Below are positions 1-6,883 of a stretch of DNA of 17,176 bases, one piece after another. Source of the DNA: Erysipelotrichaceae bacterium. GTDB taxonomy: Bacteria; Bacillota_I; Bacilli_A; Erysipelotrichales; Erysipelotrichaceae. Positions within the stretch are counted from its first letter, which is position 1; the number at the start of each line of letters is the position of its first letter. Where the stretch lies: NCBI GenBank assembly GCA_024681275.1, contig JAILBD010000013.1, forward strand, positions 1-17,176, written 5' to 3'. The position numbers were made by a program, and so were the translations under genes. Under the pieces are notes generated by a model that worked only from the letters and a program-made list of their open reading frames with translations, was not told where the DNA came from and did no database searches.

Positions 1-648
1 CTCCCCGTCGTATTCGATCTGATAGGAGACGCGGTCTTTCAGTTTCTTTCTGATGAAAGGCTTCAGGATGATCAGTATCACCAGGAGCCCCAGCAGGAAT
101 CTGGCGAGATCGCGGTAGAAACCATAGTCCGGCCAGTAACGTGGTACGATCTGGTCGCAGATGCTCATGAAGATGCTGCCCAGAAAGACGGACAGGAAGA
201 GCTTTTTTGAGAAGATCTTTGACCAGGGCAGATCCGGGAAGAGGATCTTGATGCAGACTCCGATCACAAGGAAGAGCAGCAGTGTCTGAAGGGCAAAACC
301 CAGCAAAAGGTGGGCGATCGGTGCGATCAGGGTGCTGAAAGCCGTTTGGATAGCTGTAAGCAGGAGATTGCCTATTGCCCAGAAGGGCACAAAAAGAACG
401 GCTCTGATCCTGACGGGGACTTTGTAGACCATCCGGACAGCTCTTTCTCTGATCCCACTTTGTTTGTTGACAGCTTTCGCTTCATTCACATAGAAGGCGT
501 TGTCCGGTTTGGGGATCTCGTTATTTTCCGGAAGATCGGCCAAAAGATCCTTTGATGAATCGAAGATGCCACTCAGCAACATGGATATGGAGGCCAGTCC
601 GGCAAAGATGCCGATACCGACTTTTTTGTGTGTTTTCTTGTCTTCCAC
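1..648 (-). CDS. Multi-pass membrane protein of unknown function, 3' end outside the window
   Basis: The reverse strand stays open from a GTG at 648 to base 1 (216 codons) and runs off the window edge. The N-terminus is charged (MEDKKTHKK) and is followed by a hydrophobic stretch at about residues 10-26. A polar region of about 50 residues comes next. A long hydrophobic block (about 83-138) and two more (about 150-165 and 184-198) follow, which suggests four or five membrane segments. I do not recognise the family. The GTG start is chosen because the frame has no upstream ATG and a TATAAT hexamer ends seven bases before it, with no Shine-Dalgarno site; this fits a leaderless transcript. It diverges from the 83-aa gene at 688. 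That it is coding is fairly sure from the long open frame with codon use like its neighbours; the function is unknown. Confidence 0.75.
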   Translation of the reverse strand, partial: MEDKKTHKKVGIGIFAGLASISMLLSGIFDSSKDLLADLPENNEIPKPDNAFYVNEAKAVNKQSGIRERAVRMVYKVPVRIRAVLFVPFWAIGNLLLTAIQTAFSTLIAPIAHLLLGFALQTLLLFLVIGVCIKILFPDLPWSKIFSKKLFLSVFLGSIFMSICDQIVPRYWPDYGFYRDLARFLLGLLVILIILKPFIRKKLKDRVSYQIEYDGE

Positions 649-655
649 GTTTTCT

Positions 656-663
656 ATTATAAT
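656..663. promoter_or_regulatory. Palindromic -10 element (ATTATAAT) between divergent genes
   Basis: ATTATAAT reads as TATAAT on both strands (658-663 on +, 661-656 on -). On the minus strand the start GTG follows after seven bases. On the plus strand, transcription would begin near 670, leaving a short leader that carries GGAGG at 677-681. No convincing -35 box is visible on either side. Confidence 0.5.
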
Positions 664-687
664 ATATTGTGTGATCGGAGGATGAAT

Positions 688-939
688 GTGGAGCTTTTGA
701 GAGATATCAGTGAAGCAGTTTCCTATCTGCAGGAAGGCGAGATCGTCACGTCGAACGGACATGACCGTTTCGTGATGAAGGATGAAAGGATCTGGCATTA
801 TGAGAATGGGACCCGTTTCGTTCTGGACCTGAAGGATTTTTTCGACCTGTATAAAAAGAGCCGCTTCTATCTCTATGAAGAGGCGGTCGAGATCGATGAA
901 AGCAAAGATGAGGCTTATTACCGTTACTATAAAAAATGA
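688..939 (+). CDS. Small acidic protein of unknown function (83 aa)
   Basis: This is a short cytoplasmic protein without a signal peptide or membrane segment, rich in Asp, Glu, Lys and Tyr, ending in YYRYYKK. I recognise no family. The start is a choice. ATG at 682 lies directly against the GGAGG at 677-681, leaving no spacing. GTG at 688, two codons later in the same frame, sits six bases after it, so I prefer GTG 688. Translation from further upstream (from 628) would cross the promoter region and is unlikely. The stop codon forms the left edge of a terminator hairpin shared with the rhomboid gene. The short beta-rich look (EGEIVTSNGHDRFVMKDERIWHYENG style strands, broken by polar turns) is only an impression. 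Confidence 0.65.
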   Translation: MELLRDISEAVSYLQEGEIVTSNGHDRFVMKDERIWHYENGTRFVLDLKDFFDLYKKSRFYLYEEAVEIDESKDEAYYRYYKK

Positions 940-964
940 AAGATCTTCTTCGAAGATCTTTTTT
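939..964. terminator. Bidirectional intrinsic terminator
   Basis: A ten-base stem (939-948 with 952-961) has a three-base TTC loop. A T-run to 964 serves the plus strand and an A-run at 931-936 serves the minus strand. It lies between the convergent stops at 937-939 and 963-965 and overlaps both. Confidence 0.8.
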
Positions 965-1526
965 AGCTGTCTTTGAAGAAGAGCCCCAGAGCTGCTCCGG
1001 AGATCCCGCCGATGATATGGGTGATCTGGGAGATGTTGTCTGCGGATGTGATGCCCGAATAGATCTCCTGACCAAGCCACAGTGCGGCGACCAGGATCAG
1101 GGTGATCGGAATGCCTCTTTCTTTTCCGGTGATGGAGGAAAGCAGGATGAAGGCGAATACGACACCGCTGGCTCCGACCATGATGGTGTTGGGCTGCAGG
1201 ATGTTATGGAAAACACCGGTCACGATGGCTGTCGTCAGAATGACGACGATCAGTTTGTCGTGATACTTTTCTTCCAGGATCGGTCCCAGGAGCAGGATGT
1301 AGAGCATGTTGGAATTGAGGTGCTGGAATCCGCCGTGGCCAAAAATGTGGCCGATGAGACGGACGTAGGTCATCGGCGAGAGCCAGGAGGACCCGTAGGT
1401 GGAAAAGACCAGCATCGTCGATGCGCCTTGTGTCAGCATGTCCAGCCCCAGCACGAGGATGCAGATGGCGACAAAGGTGATGGTGATCGGCGCATTCATG
1501 TAAATAGAAAACTTCTTTTTCCTCAT
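963..1526 (-). CDS. Rhomboid family intramembrane serine protease
   Basis: This 187-aa membrane protein has the rhomboid hallmarks. HLNSNM at about 69-74 matches the conserved HxxxN in transmembrane segment 2. The nucleophile motif GASG puts the serine at residue 120. A histidine in THIIGG at residue 170 completes the Ser-His dyad inside the membrane. About six hydrophobic segments are visible and there is no extra soluble domain, as in minimal bacterial rhomboids. The family cleaves transmembrane helices of other membrane proteins; the substrate here is unknown. I chose the ATG at 1526 over one at 1553 because an AATAAT preceded by TGC (extended -10) ends exactly six bases before it. The gene would then be leaderless, starting MRKKKF. 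It diverges from the patatin operon, and their promoters overlap. Confidence 0.9.
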   Translation of the reverse strand: MRKKKFSIYMNAPITITFVAICILVLGLDMLTQGASTMLVFSTYGSSWLSPMTYVRLIGHIFGHGGFQHLNSNMLYILLLGPILEEKYHDKLIVVILTTAIVTGVFHNILQPNTIMVGASGVVFAFILLSSITGKERGIPITLILVAALWLGQEIYSGITSADNISQITHIIGGISGAALGLFFKDS

Positions 1527-1532
1527 GTTTCC

Positions 1533-1541
1533 ATTATTGCA
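1533..1541 (-). promoter_or_regulatory. Extended -10 promoter of the rhomboid gene
   Basis: On the minus strand, TGC followed by AATAAT (1538-1533) ends six bases before ATG 1526. No good -35 is visible; the TGn extension may compensate. It overlaps the -35 of the opposite promoter. Confidence 0.55.
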
Positions 1542-1565
1542 CAAAAAGTGCATTCAGCATAAAAT
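1537..1565 (+). promoter_or_regulatory. Promoter of the patatin operon, leaderless type
   Basis: A TTGCAC -35-like element (1537-1542) is separated by 17 bases from TAAAAT (1560-1565). Six bases later comes the ATG at 1572, so the start codon coincides with the expected +1. TGCAC-N5-GTGCA (1538-1552) is an inverted repeat over the -35 and spacer and is a possible operator. Confidence 0.6.
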
Positions 1566-1571
1566 GAAGTC

Positions 1572-2426
1572 ATGGGTAAGATCAAAAGTTCACTTGTTCT
1601 GGAAGGTGGAGGAATGCGTGGAGCCTATACGGCAGGCGCTTTGACCTGGCTGATCGATAACGGCATCGAGTTCGATGCATCGTATGGCATTTCGACCGGT
1701 GCGATCCATCTGACCAACTTCCTCATGGGATCCAAAGAAGATCTTCTGGATTTTTCTGTCTATGGGATCACCGATAAGAGGATACTCGGACCAAAGGCGA
1801 TCTTCAGGTGCGGGAAACTGGTGGACTACGACTATCTTTTCGATCAGATCCTGAAAGTTGAGAAGAAGTACGACATCACGCCTTTGAAGGACTGTGAAAA
1901 AGAAGGCTATATTGGCATCTACGAACTGTCTCAGGGCAAGACCTGCTACTATTCGACAAAGGAGATCTCTTACAAGGAACTGGAAGCTTCCACTTCGCTT
2001 CCGATATTGGGCACTACCGTCACAGATAAGGGCAGAGCGATGCTGGATGGCGGGATCACGGATATGATCCCGATCAAGAGAGCTGTTGAAGACGGGTGCA
2101 ACAGACATCTGATCATCACGACCAAACCAAACGATTATGTGCGCAAACCAGCCCATCCTTTTGTCATATGGCTGATGAAGGTCATGTATGCGCAGTGTGA
2201 GAACATCTCCAAAGACTATTCGATCAGGCACATCAATTACGCCGATCAGATCGCTCTGATCAAGAAACTGGAAGAAGATAAAGAGGCTGTATATGTCTGT
2301 CCTTCGCGTCATTCCAAGGTGACCAGACTTGGCGGAAGCAGCGAAGAACTCAAAGAACTTTTTGATCTGGCTTATAGCGATATGGAGGATAAGCGGGAAG
2401 CGATCCTGGCTTTATTCAAAAAATGA
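1572..2426 (+). CDS. Patatin-like phospholipase
   Basis: This 284-aa protein has all three patatin motifs. The glycine-rich oxyanion loop is EGGGMRG (11-17). The nucleophile elbow is GISTG, with Ser41. The catalytic aspartate is Asp159, in LDGG. The family hydrolyses acyl esters of lipids by a Ser-Asp dyad, and this single-domain layout resembles the bacterial YjjU-type proteins. There is no signal peptide, so it probably acts in the cytoplasm or at the inner face of the membrane. No SD site precedes ATG 1572. Its TGA overlaps the next gene's ATG (ATGA), so the two are cotranscribed and translationally coupled. The family is certain; the physiological lipid is not known. Confidence 0.92.
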   Translation: MGKIKSSLVLEGGGMRGAYTAGALTWLIDNGIEFDASYGISTGAIHLTNFLMGSKEDLLDFSVYGITDKRILGPKAIFRCGKLVDYDYLFDQILKVEKKYDITPLKDCEKEGYIGIYELSQGKTCYYSTKEISYKELEASTSLPILGTTVTDKGRAMLDGGITDMIPIKRAVEDGCNRHLIITTKPNDYVRKPAHPFVIWLMKVMYAQCENISKDYSIRHINYADQIALIKKLEEDKEAVYVCPSRHSKVTRLGGSSEELKELFDLAYSDMEDKREAILALFKK

Positions 2427-3688
2427 CGAAAAAGATCCTCTCTTTTTTCTTTGCTTTGCTGCTGCTTTGCGCATGCGGCCAAAAACCGGCTGGATCCGAT
2501 GATGGCAAAGAGGAAGAGAATCAGGTCACAATAGAAGAGTACATCGATCCTGTAAAGGATGTTTTTATTTTTGGCGAGCTGTCTGAAGAGCTGCAGGAAG
2601 GCATCAAAGAGGCAAACTGCAACGAGGAATATAAGAACTACCAGTTCAAAATGCTGGGGACGAAGGTGTTTGATGGATCTCTTGAAGATATAAACGGAAG
2701 GAAAGTCCGGCTTGCGGATCTTGACCGCTTTTATCTTGAGATCGTATCGGTCAACTGTTCCCATTGCAAAGCACAGCTCAGCGTCATGAAAGGACTTGCG
2801 CAAGGGCAGGATATCCCTTTTGTCCAGTACTTCAATGTTGGAAGCAGAGAAGACATTTCTGCCATGTATGAAGAGCGGGGTGTGAAGATCTCTGAAGAGA
2901 TGATCCTTCTGCCTGAAGATGAAGGGATGAAGGGTTACGTGAAAAATATCCTGGGCATCAAGTCCTATCCGACGCTCATCACCTTCGATCAGGGAAAGGT
3001 GACTTTTGATGCGGTCGGCGAAGTGAATGAGAGCAATTTTGCGGCGATCAGCAGATACGGCTTTGAAGATCCGATCAGCAGGGAAGATCTGAAGGACGCG
3101 GAAGGAAGGGATCTGCTCAAACTCAGCAGGAGCGTGGATGATGTCAAAAATGATCTCAGCATGACCAACATCCTGGCTCTTGAGGAACTGGACAATGACG
3201 ATTTCACCTGTGATCTGACATATCGGCTGATGGGTCAGAAACTGGATTTCGATCATATCATCAATGATCATTCGGAATTCTATTTCGAGCAGGTCGAAGA
3301 TTACAACTATTATAAAGACAAAAAGCTGGTGCTTCTTTATACCTATCTGCGTGACAATGCGCAGACCGATAAGGTGGAGTTCATCAACTCTCTGCTTCCG
3401 GGTCACGATGATGTCGAATTCATCGTCGTTCTGGTCGAGGGGATGGAATCTTCTTCGGCGGCTTTGAGAAACATGAAGATCGGTTTCAACTGTCCGGTCG
3501 TTTCTGTTCTTGCCAGGATGCCGGAGGATTTCTTTGATTTCGGCATCAACGCCTATCCGACGGCTGTCTTTGTAGACAGGGGCACTTTTACCGGTGGCTA
3601 TTCGGCTGTCGAAGACAAAGAAAAATTCGACAGGGCTTTGAAGCTTTTCCTGTCGAATGCATGTATCGCATATAGATCAAACAATTAG
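2423..3688 (+). CDS. Lipoprotein with two thioredoxin-like domains
   Basis: This 421-aa exported lipoprotein has a signal peptide ending in LLLLCACG; Cys18 is the probable lipid-attachment residue, and the Cys at -2 is slightly atypical. The first thioredoxin-like domain (about 75-210) has a CSHC redox pair (Cys112, Cys115) and the cis-proline motif SYPT (Pro183). The second half (about 295-410) repeats the fold pattern, with NAYPT near 376-380, but has only one cysteine at the active-site position (about 357) and is probably redox-inactive. This layout suggests a TlpA/ResA-like thiol-disulfide protein at the outer face of the membrane. It overlaps the patatin gene by four bases; a functional link is inferred only from that. 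Its stop overlaps the opposing pseudouridine synthase gene. Confidence 0.85.
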   Translation: MTKKILSFFFALLLLCACGQKPAGSDDGKEEENQVTIEEYIDPVKDVFIFGELSEELQEGIKEANCNEEYKNYQFKMLGTKVFDGSLEDINGRKVRLADLDRFYLEIVSVNCSHCKAQLSVMKGLAQGQDIPFVQYFNVGSREDISAMYEERGVKISEEMILLPEDEGMKGYVKNILGIKSYPTLITFDQGKVTFDAVGEVNESNFAAISRYGFEDPISREDLKDAEGRDLLKLSRSVDDVKNDLSMTNILALEELDNDDFTCDLTYRLMGQKLDFDHIINDHSEFYFEQVEDYNYYKDKKLVLLYTYLRDNAQTDKVEFINSLLPGHDDVEFIVVLVEGMESSSAALRNMKIGFNCPVVSVLARMPEDFFDFGINAYPTAVFVDRGTFTGGYSAVEDKEKFDRALKLFLSNACIAYRSNN

Positions 3689-4326
3689 ATATTGAAGGGA
3701 TAGCGGTCGGTATCGGATGTGAATATCATCTTTTCTTTGGTGGTCGGATGTTCCAATTCGATCCTGTGTGACCATAGGGCGATCTGCTGAGAGACGATCG
3801 CTTTTTTATTGTAGCGCTGGTCTCCCCACAGAGGATGATTTCGCGATGCGAACTGGACTCTGATCTGGTGGGATCTCCCTGTTTGAAGGTCGACTTTGAT
3901 CAACGCGAGCTCATCTTTTCTTCTGAGGACTTCATAGTCGAGCACCGCTTTTTTGCCTTTGGGGTCGACTTTGACGATGTTGGTCTTCTGATCTTTCAGC
4001 AGGAAGTCTTCCAGATTTCCGCGTTGGGGCAGGCCGTGTTCTTCGACGACAGCCAAAGACGGTTTTCTGAAGCTGTGGTCCGCGATCTGCCTGCTCAGAC
4101 GGGCCGCTGCCTTGGAGGTCCTGGCAAAGACACAAACACCACCGACAGGTCTGTCGAGCCTGTGGACCAGACCGAGGTAGACCTCACCCGGTTTATTGTA
4201 CTTTTCCTTGATATAGGCTTTGGCCATGTTCAAAAGATCCGGGTCTCTGGAATCGTCTGCCTGCATGGGGACGTTGACCGGTTTTTCTATGACGAGAAGA
4301 TGATTGTCTTCGTAGATGACTTTCAC
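3685..4326 (-). CDS. RluA-family RNA pseudouridine synthase
   Basis: The 213-aa protein carries the RluA-family signature HRLDRPVGG with catalytic Asp58. It also has the typical opening (VIYEDNHLLVIEKP) and the later RSHQIRVQ motif, where the family's conserved Arg sits. It isomerises uridine to pseudouridine in rRNA or tRNA; which site cannot be told. It lacks an N-terminal S4 domain, so it is a short, single-domain member. The start is GTG at 4326, which overlaps the methyltransferase stop as GTGA and follows AGGTGG by five bases. A longer TTG start at 4353 is possible but has no support. Being coupled to a probable rRNA methyltransferase gene makes an RNA-modification operon. Confidence 0.9.
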   Translation of the reverse strand: MKVIYEDNHLLVIEKPVNVPMQADDSRDPDLLNMAKAYIKEKYNKPGEVYLGLVHRLDRPVGGVCVFARTSKAAARLSRQIADHSFRKPSLAVVEEHGLPQRGNLEDFLLKDQKTNIVKVDPKGKKAVLDYEVLRRKDELALIKVDLQTGRSHQIRVQFASRNHPLWGDQRYNKKAIVSQQIALWSHRIELEHPTTKEKMIFTSDTDRYPFNI

Positions 4327-5186
4327 TTGTACCACCTGGTCGTCTGTCCGCAAGGAAGGACGAACTGCGATCCGGCGATCCTGATGCCGATCTCGTCTGC
4401 TTCCACTTTGCCTTTGAAGCCGTGCAGATCCATGTGGGTCTTCACCGTGTTGTACATGACGGCAGGCGAATAACCGGTCGTATAGCTGTTGATGATCAGA
4501 AAGAGCGGATCATCGCTGAGCAGCTGGAGGGCGTTATTCAAAAGAGGGTTGATCTTGTCTTCAAAGCGGAAGACTTCATTGTCGGGACCGCGCCCATAAG
4601 AAGGAGGATCCATGATGATGCCGTCATACTTGCGGCCTCTGCGTATCTCCCTGGCCGTGAATTTCAAAGCATCGTCGACGATGAAACGGATCGTCTTATC
4701 TTCCAGCCCGGAAAGCTTCATGTTTTCTTTTGCCCATTCGTTGATACCTTTGGAAGCATCCAGATGGACGACTTCTTCCGCGCCAGCCCCGGCTGCCGCC
4801 ATCGTCGCCGCACCGGTATAGGCGAAGAGGTTCAGGATCCTGACACCTTTTCTGCCGCTGATCTTTTCCGTGATGAAGTCCCAGTTGGCACACTGTTCCG
4901 GAAAGAGTCCGGTATGTTTGAAGTTGGTCGGTGAGACTTTGAATGTCAGGTCTCTGTAAGTGACGTTCCAGGATTCCGGGAGCTTGCGGGCGTATTCCCA
5001 ATGTCCGCCGCCGGAAGAGGAACGATGATAATAGGCATCGGCTTTTTCCCATAAGTCCGGATCGGTCTTGGGCCATATCGCCATCGGATCCGGGCGTCTC
5101 AGGATGATGCCTTTCCAGCTTTCCAGCTTCTCTTTATCACCTGCATCGAGCAGGATATAATCTTTGAGATTTTCACTTGTGATCAT
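4323..5186 (-). CDS. RlmI-like class I SAM-dependent methyltransferase
   Basis: This 287-aa protein has a Rossmann-type methyltransferase domain. Motif I is NLFAYTGAAT (about 119-128), an acidic residue at Asp143 would bind the SAM ribose, and the catalytic-site motif is DPPSYG (193-198). The DPPSYG form and the N-terminal block with RRPDPMAIW place it with RlmI/RlmK-like methyltransferases, which methylate bases of 23S rRNA. It is shorter than RlmI and has no obvious PUA domain. The target is therefore uncertain. ATG 5186 has no SD; TAAAAT ends six bases before it, the leaderless pattern. It is the first gene of the operon with the pseudouridine synthase and diverges from the NUDIX operon across 36 bases. 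Confidence 0.88.
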   Translation of the reverse strand: MITSENLKDYILLDAGDKEKLESWKGIILRRPDPMAIWPKTDPDLWEKADAYYHRSSSGGGHWEYARKLPESWNVTYRDLTFKVSPTNFKHTGLFPEQCANWDFITEKISGRKGVRILNLFAYTGAATMAAAGAGAEEVVHLDASKGINEWAKENMKLSGLEDKTIRFIVDDALKFTAREIRRGRKYDGIIMDPPSYGRGPDNEVFRFEDKINPLLNNALQLLSDDPLFLIINSYTTGYSPAVMYNTVKTHMDLHGFKGKVEADEIGIRIAGSQFVLPCGQTTRWYK

Positions 5187-5192
5187 AAGTAA

Positions 5193-5198
5193 ATTTTA
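5193..5198 (-). promoter_or_regulatory. Extended -10 of the methyltransferase operon, leaderless type
   Basis: On the minus strand TGT-TAAAAT (hexamer 5198-5193) is an extended -10. It is followed by exactly six bases and then ATG 5186. A -35 is not evident. Confidence 0.6.
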
Positions 5199-5208
5199 AC
5201 ATGCATGT
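5199..5208. repeat. Perfect 10-base palindrome between two divergent -10 boxes
   Basis: ACATGCATGT lies directly between the minus-strand TAAAAT (5193-5198) and the plus-strand TAAAAT (5211-5216). Its place suggests a possible operator for both promoters, but a palindrome this short could also be chance. Confidence 0.4.
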
Positions 5209-5210
5209 AG

Positions 5211-5216
5211 TAAAAT
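5211..5216 (+). promoter_or_regulatory. -10 of the NUDIX-AAA-pcrA operon, leaderless type
   Basis: TAAAAT, then six bases, then ATG 5223. There is no SD site before that ATG and no clear -35. Confidence 0.55.
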
Positions 5217-5222
5217 AATGAT

Positions 5223-5795
5223 ATGAATATTTACCAGGATATCCGTGATTATGCGCCTTATAATGTGCAGGAAGAAAGGGATCGGCAGACGATCCTGCAT
5301 TTTCTTGAAAGCTATGATGATGCCTTTCTGCGCAGTAATGAACTGGGTCATATGACTGCTTCGGCATGGGTCGTCAATCACGAAAGGAACAAGATCCTGA
5401 TGGCTTATCACAAGATCTATGATTCCTGGTCCTGGCTGGGCGGTCACTGTGACGGAGAGAAAGACTGCCTGAAGGTCGCTGTCAGGGAAGTCAAAGAAGA
5501 AGCGGGCGTCAGGACCGTGAAGCCATTGAGCGATCAGATCTTCTCTCTGGAGGTCGTGAGCGTGAATGCACACCTCAGAAGAGGGGAATATGTGCCGACA
5601 CATCTGCACTTCAATGTGACTTATCTGCTGGAAGCGGATGAGAAAGAAGAACTTTTTGTGAATGCCGATGAGAATTCAGGCGTTGCCTGGTTTTCTCTGG
5701 ATGAGGCGGTCGCGAGTTCCTCTGAAAAATGGTTCAGAGAGCATATATATTCGAAATTAAATGAAAAGTTGAGGAAGCATTATGAAATCGATTAA
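5223..5795 (+). CDS. NUDIX hydrolase
   Basis: The 190-aa protein holds a NUDIX box. The metal-binding core REVKEEAGV is at about 88-96, preceded by WLGGHCDGEKD. The first Glu of the textbook consensus reads Lys (GEK), while the REVKEE core, which binds the divalent cation, is intact. The family hydrolyses nucleoside diphosphates linked to another moiety; the substrate is not readable from sequence. The layout, with a helical N-terminus and a GGH-D-GE region, is like many Bacillota house-cleaning NUDIX proteins. The gene overlaps the following AAA gene by 14 bases and heads the operon ending in pcrA. A role in clearing damaged nucleotides would suit that company but is inference. Confidence 0.9.
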   Translation: MNIYQDIRDYAPYNVQEERDRQTILHFLESYDDAFLRSNELGHMTASAWVVNHERNKILMAYHKIYDSWSWLGGHCDGEKDCLKVAVREVKEEAGVRTVKPLSDQIFSLEVVSVNAHLRRGEYVPTHLHFNVTYLLEADEKEELFVNADENSGVAWFSLDEAVASSSEKWFREHIYSKLNEKLRKHYEID

Positions 5796-6882
5796 ACGTA
5801 TCGTGTTTACCGGTGGTCCGTGTTCAGGCAAGACGACTTTCACTTCCCGCGCTCAGCAGGTTTTCGCGGAAAGAGGCTATCGGGTCATCATCGATCATGA
5901 ATCTGCGACTGATCTGATCTCGGGTGGCATCTCTCCGGCAACGATGGGGATGTACGAATTTCAGAAGTACTGCGTGGATCTGCAGCTGAAGAAAGAGGAA
6001 CTCTGTTACAAGGCGGCACAGGAGATCTCAGGCGAGAAGGTCCTGATCTTCATCGACCGCGGTATCTATGATGACATGGCTTATGTCGGCAAAGAGGCTT
6101 TCGAGAAGATCCTTGCGGGTTTTGATATGAAACTTGAGGATATCAATGACCGTTATGATATGGTCGTCCATCTGGTCACAGCTGCCAAAGGCAAGGAAGA
6201 GGCTTATACGCTGGCAAACAACGTCGCCCGTTATGAGACGGTGGAAGAGGCAAGAGCCATGGATGATATGGCCCTCATGGCTTGGGAAAGTCATCCAAAC
6301 AGAGCGATCATCGGCAACGAGAATGAATTCGAGATCAAAATGATCAAGGCGATCCAGTCGGTCTTTGAGTATCTCGGCGAGGGTACGCCGGTCGAGAGAT
6401 TCAACAAGTATCTGATCGAGGTCGATGATGATGTGCTCAAGCGCATCAGCCAGGAGGCAAACTATTCGACTTCTCACACCATCCAGCATTATCTGAAGAG
6501 CGAGAATGGATACGAGCGAAGGATACGCAGCAGAGAAAAAGAAGACGGCACGATGTATACCTATTCAGAGGCCAACTATCTTTCGACGAATGAGCGCATC
6601 AAGAGGGATAAGGTCCTGAGCGAAAGGGAGTACAAGGACTACTTCCACCAGGTGGATCCTGATCTCAATGTGATCGACAAGATGCGTTATTCTTTCATCA
6701 ACAGCGATCTCTTCTTTAAACTGGATGTCTTTGATTTCGATAAGACGAAGGGCGTTCTGTCGGTCGATCATCCGATCGATGAGAGAAAAGTGGAGATCCC
6801 TGATTACATCACCGTCATCAAGGATGTGACCGGAGATCTGAATTATAAGAACTATTTTTTAGCTAAATCACAGAAATACTGA
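5782..6882 (+). CDS. P-loop ATPase with AAA_28-type N-terminal and CYTH-like C-terminal domain
   Basis: The 366-aa protein begins with a kinase-like P-loop domain. Walker A is GGPCSGKTT (11-19) and a Walker-B-like strand is VLIFIDRG (87-94), matching the AAA_28 family. The C-terminal part (about 205-345) has YERRIRSREK (244-253), a run of basic residues around 272-285 and FFKLDVF (311-317). This pattern resembles CYTH/triphosphate-tunnel proteins and the two-domain layout known from TTD14-like proteins. The biochemical role is not established for bacterial members that I know of. CYTH enzymes act on triphosphates or phosphorylated substrates, so a nucleotide-related task beside NUDIX is plausible. 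GAGGAAG stands five bases before its ATG, inside the NUDIX gene. The CYTH assignment is less sure than the ATPase one. Confidence 0.8.
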   Translation: MKSIKRIVFTGGPCSGKTTFTSRAQQVFAERGYRVIIDHESATDLISGGISPATMGMYEFQKYCVDLQLKKEELCYKAAQEISGEKVLIFIDRGIYDDMAYVGKEAFEKILAGFDMKLEDINDRYDMVVHLVTAAKGKEEAYTLANNVARYETVEEARAMDDMALMAWESHPNRAIIGNENEFEIKMIKAIQSVFEYLGEGTPVERFNKYLIEVDDDVLKRISQEANYSTSHTIQHYLKSENGYERRIRSREKEDGTMYTYSEANYLSTNERIKRDKVLSEREYKDYFHQVDPDLNVIDKMRYSFINSDLFFKLDVFDFDKTKGVLSVDHPIDERKVEIPDYITVIKDVTGDLNYKNYFLAKSQKY

Positions 6883-6883
6883 T

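Noticed and set aside
936..1562. Open frame of 208 codons on the plus strand
   Set aside because: It is antisense to the rhomboid gene, rich in Asp, Gly and Gln with no motif, and begins within the terminator.
1590..2312. Open frame of 240 codons on the minus strand
   Set aside because: It is opposite the patatin gene and has no recognisable motif, promoter or SD; a shadow.
2372..3406. Long open frame of 344 codons on the minus strand
   Set aside because: It lies fully opposite the patatin and thioredoxin-lipoprotein genes, which have clear motifs. Its translation is Ile/Phe/Arg-rich without any domain. It is an antisense shadow of the GAT/ATC-rich codons.
4327..4353. Upstream TTG start for the pseudouridine synthase
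   Set aside because: The GTG at 4326 has a good SD (AGGTGG) and the GTGA overlap, and gives the usual family N-terminus. The TTG has neither.
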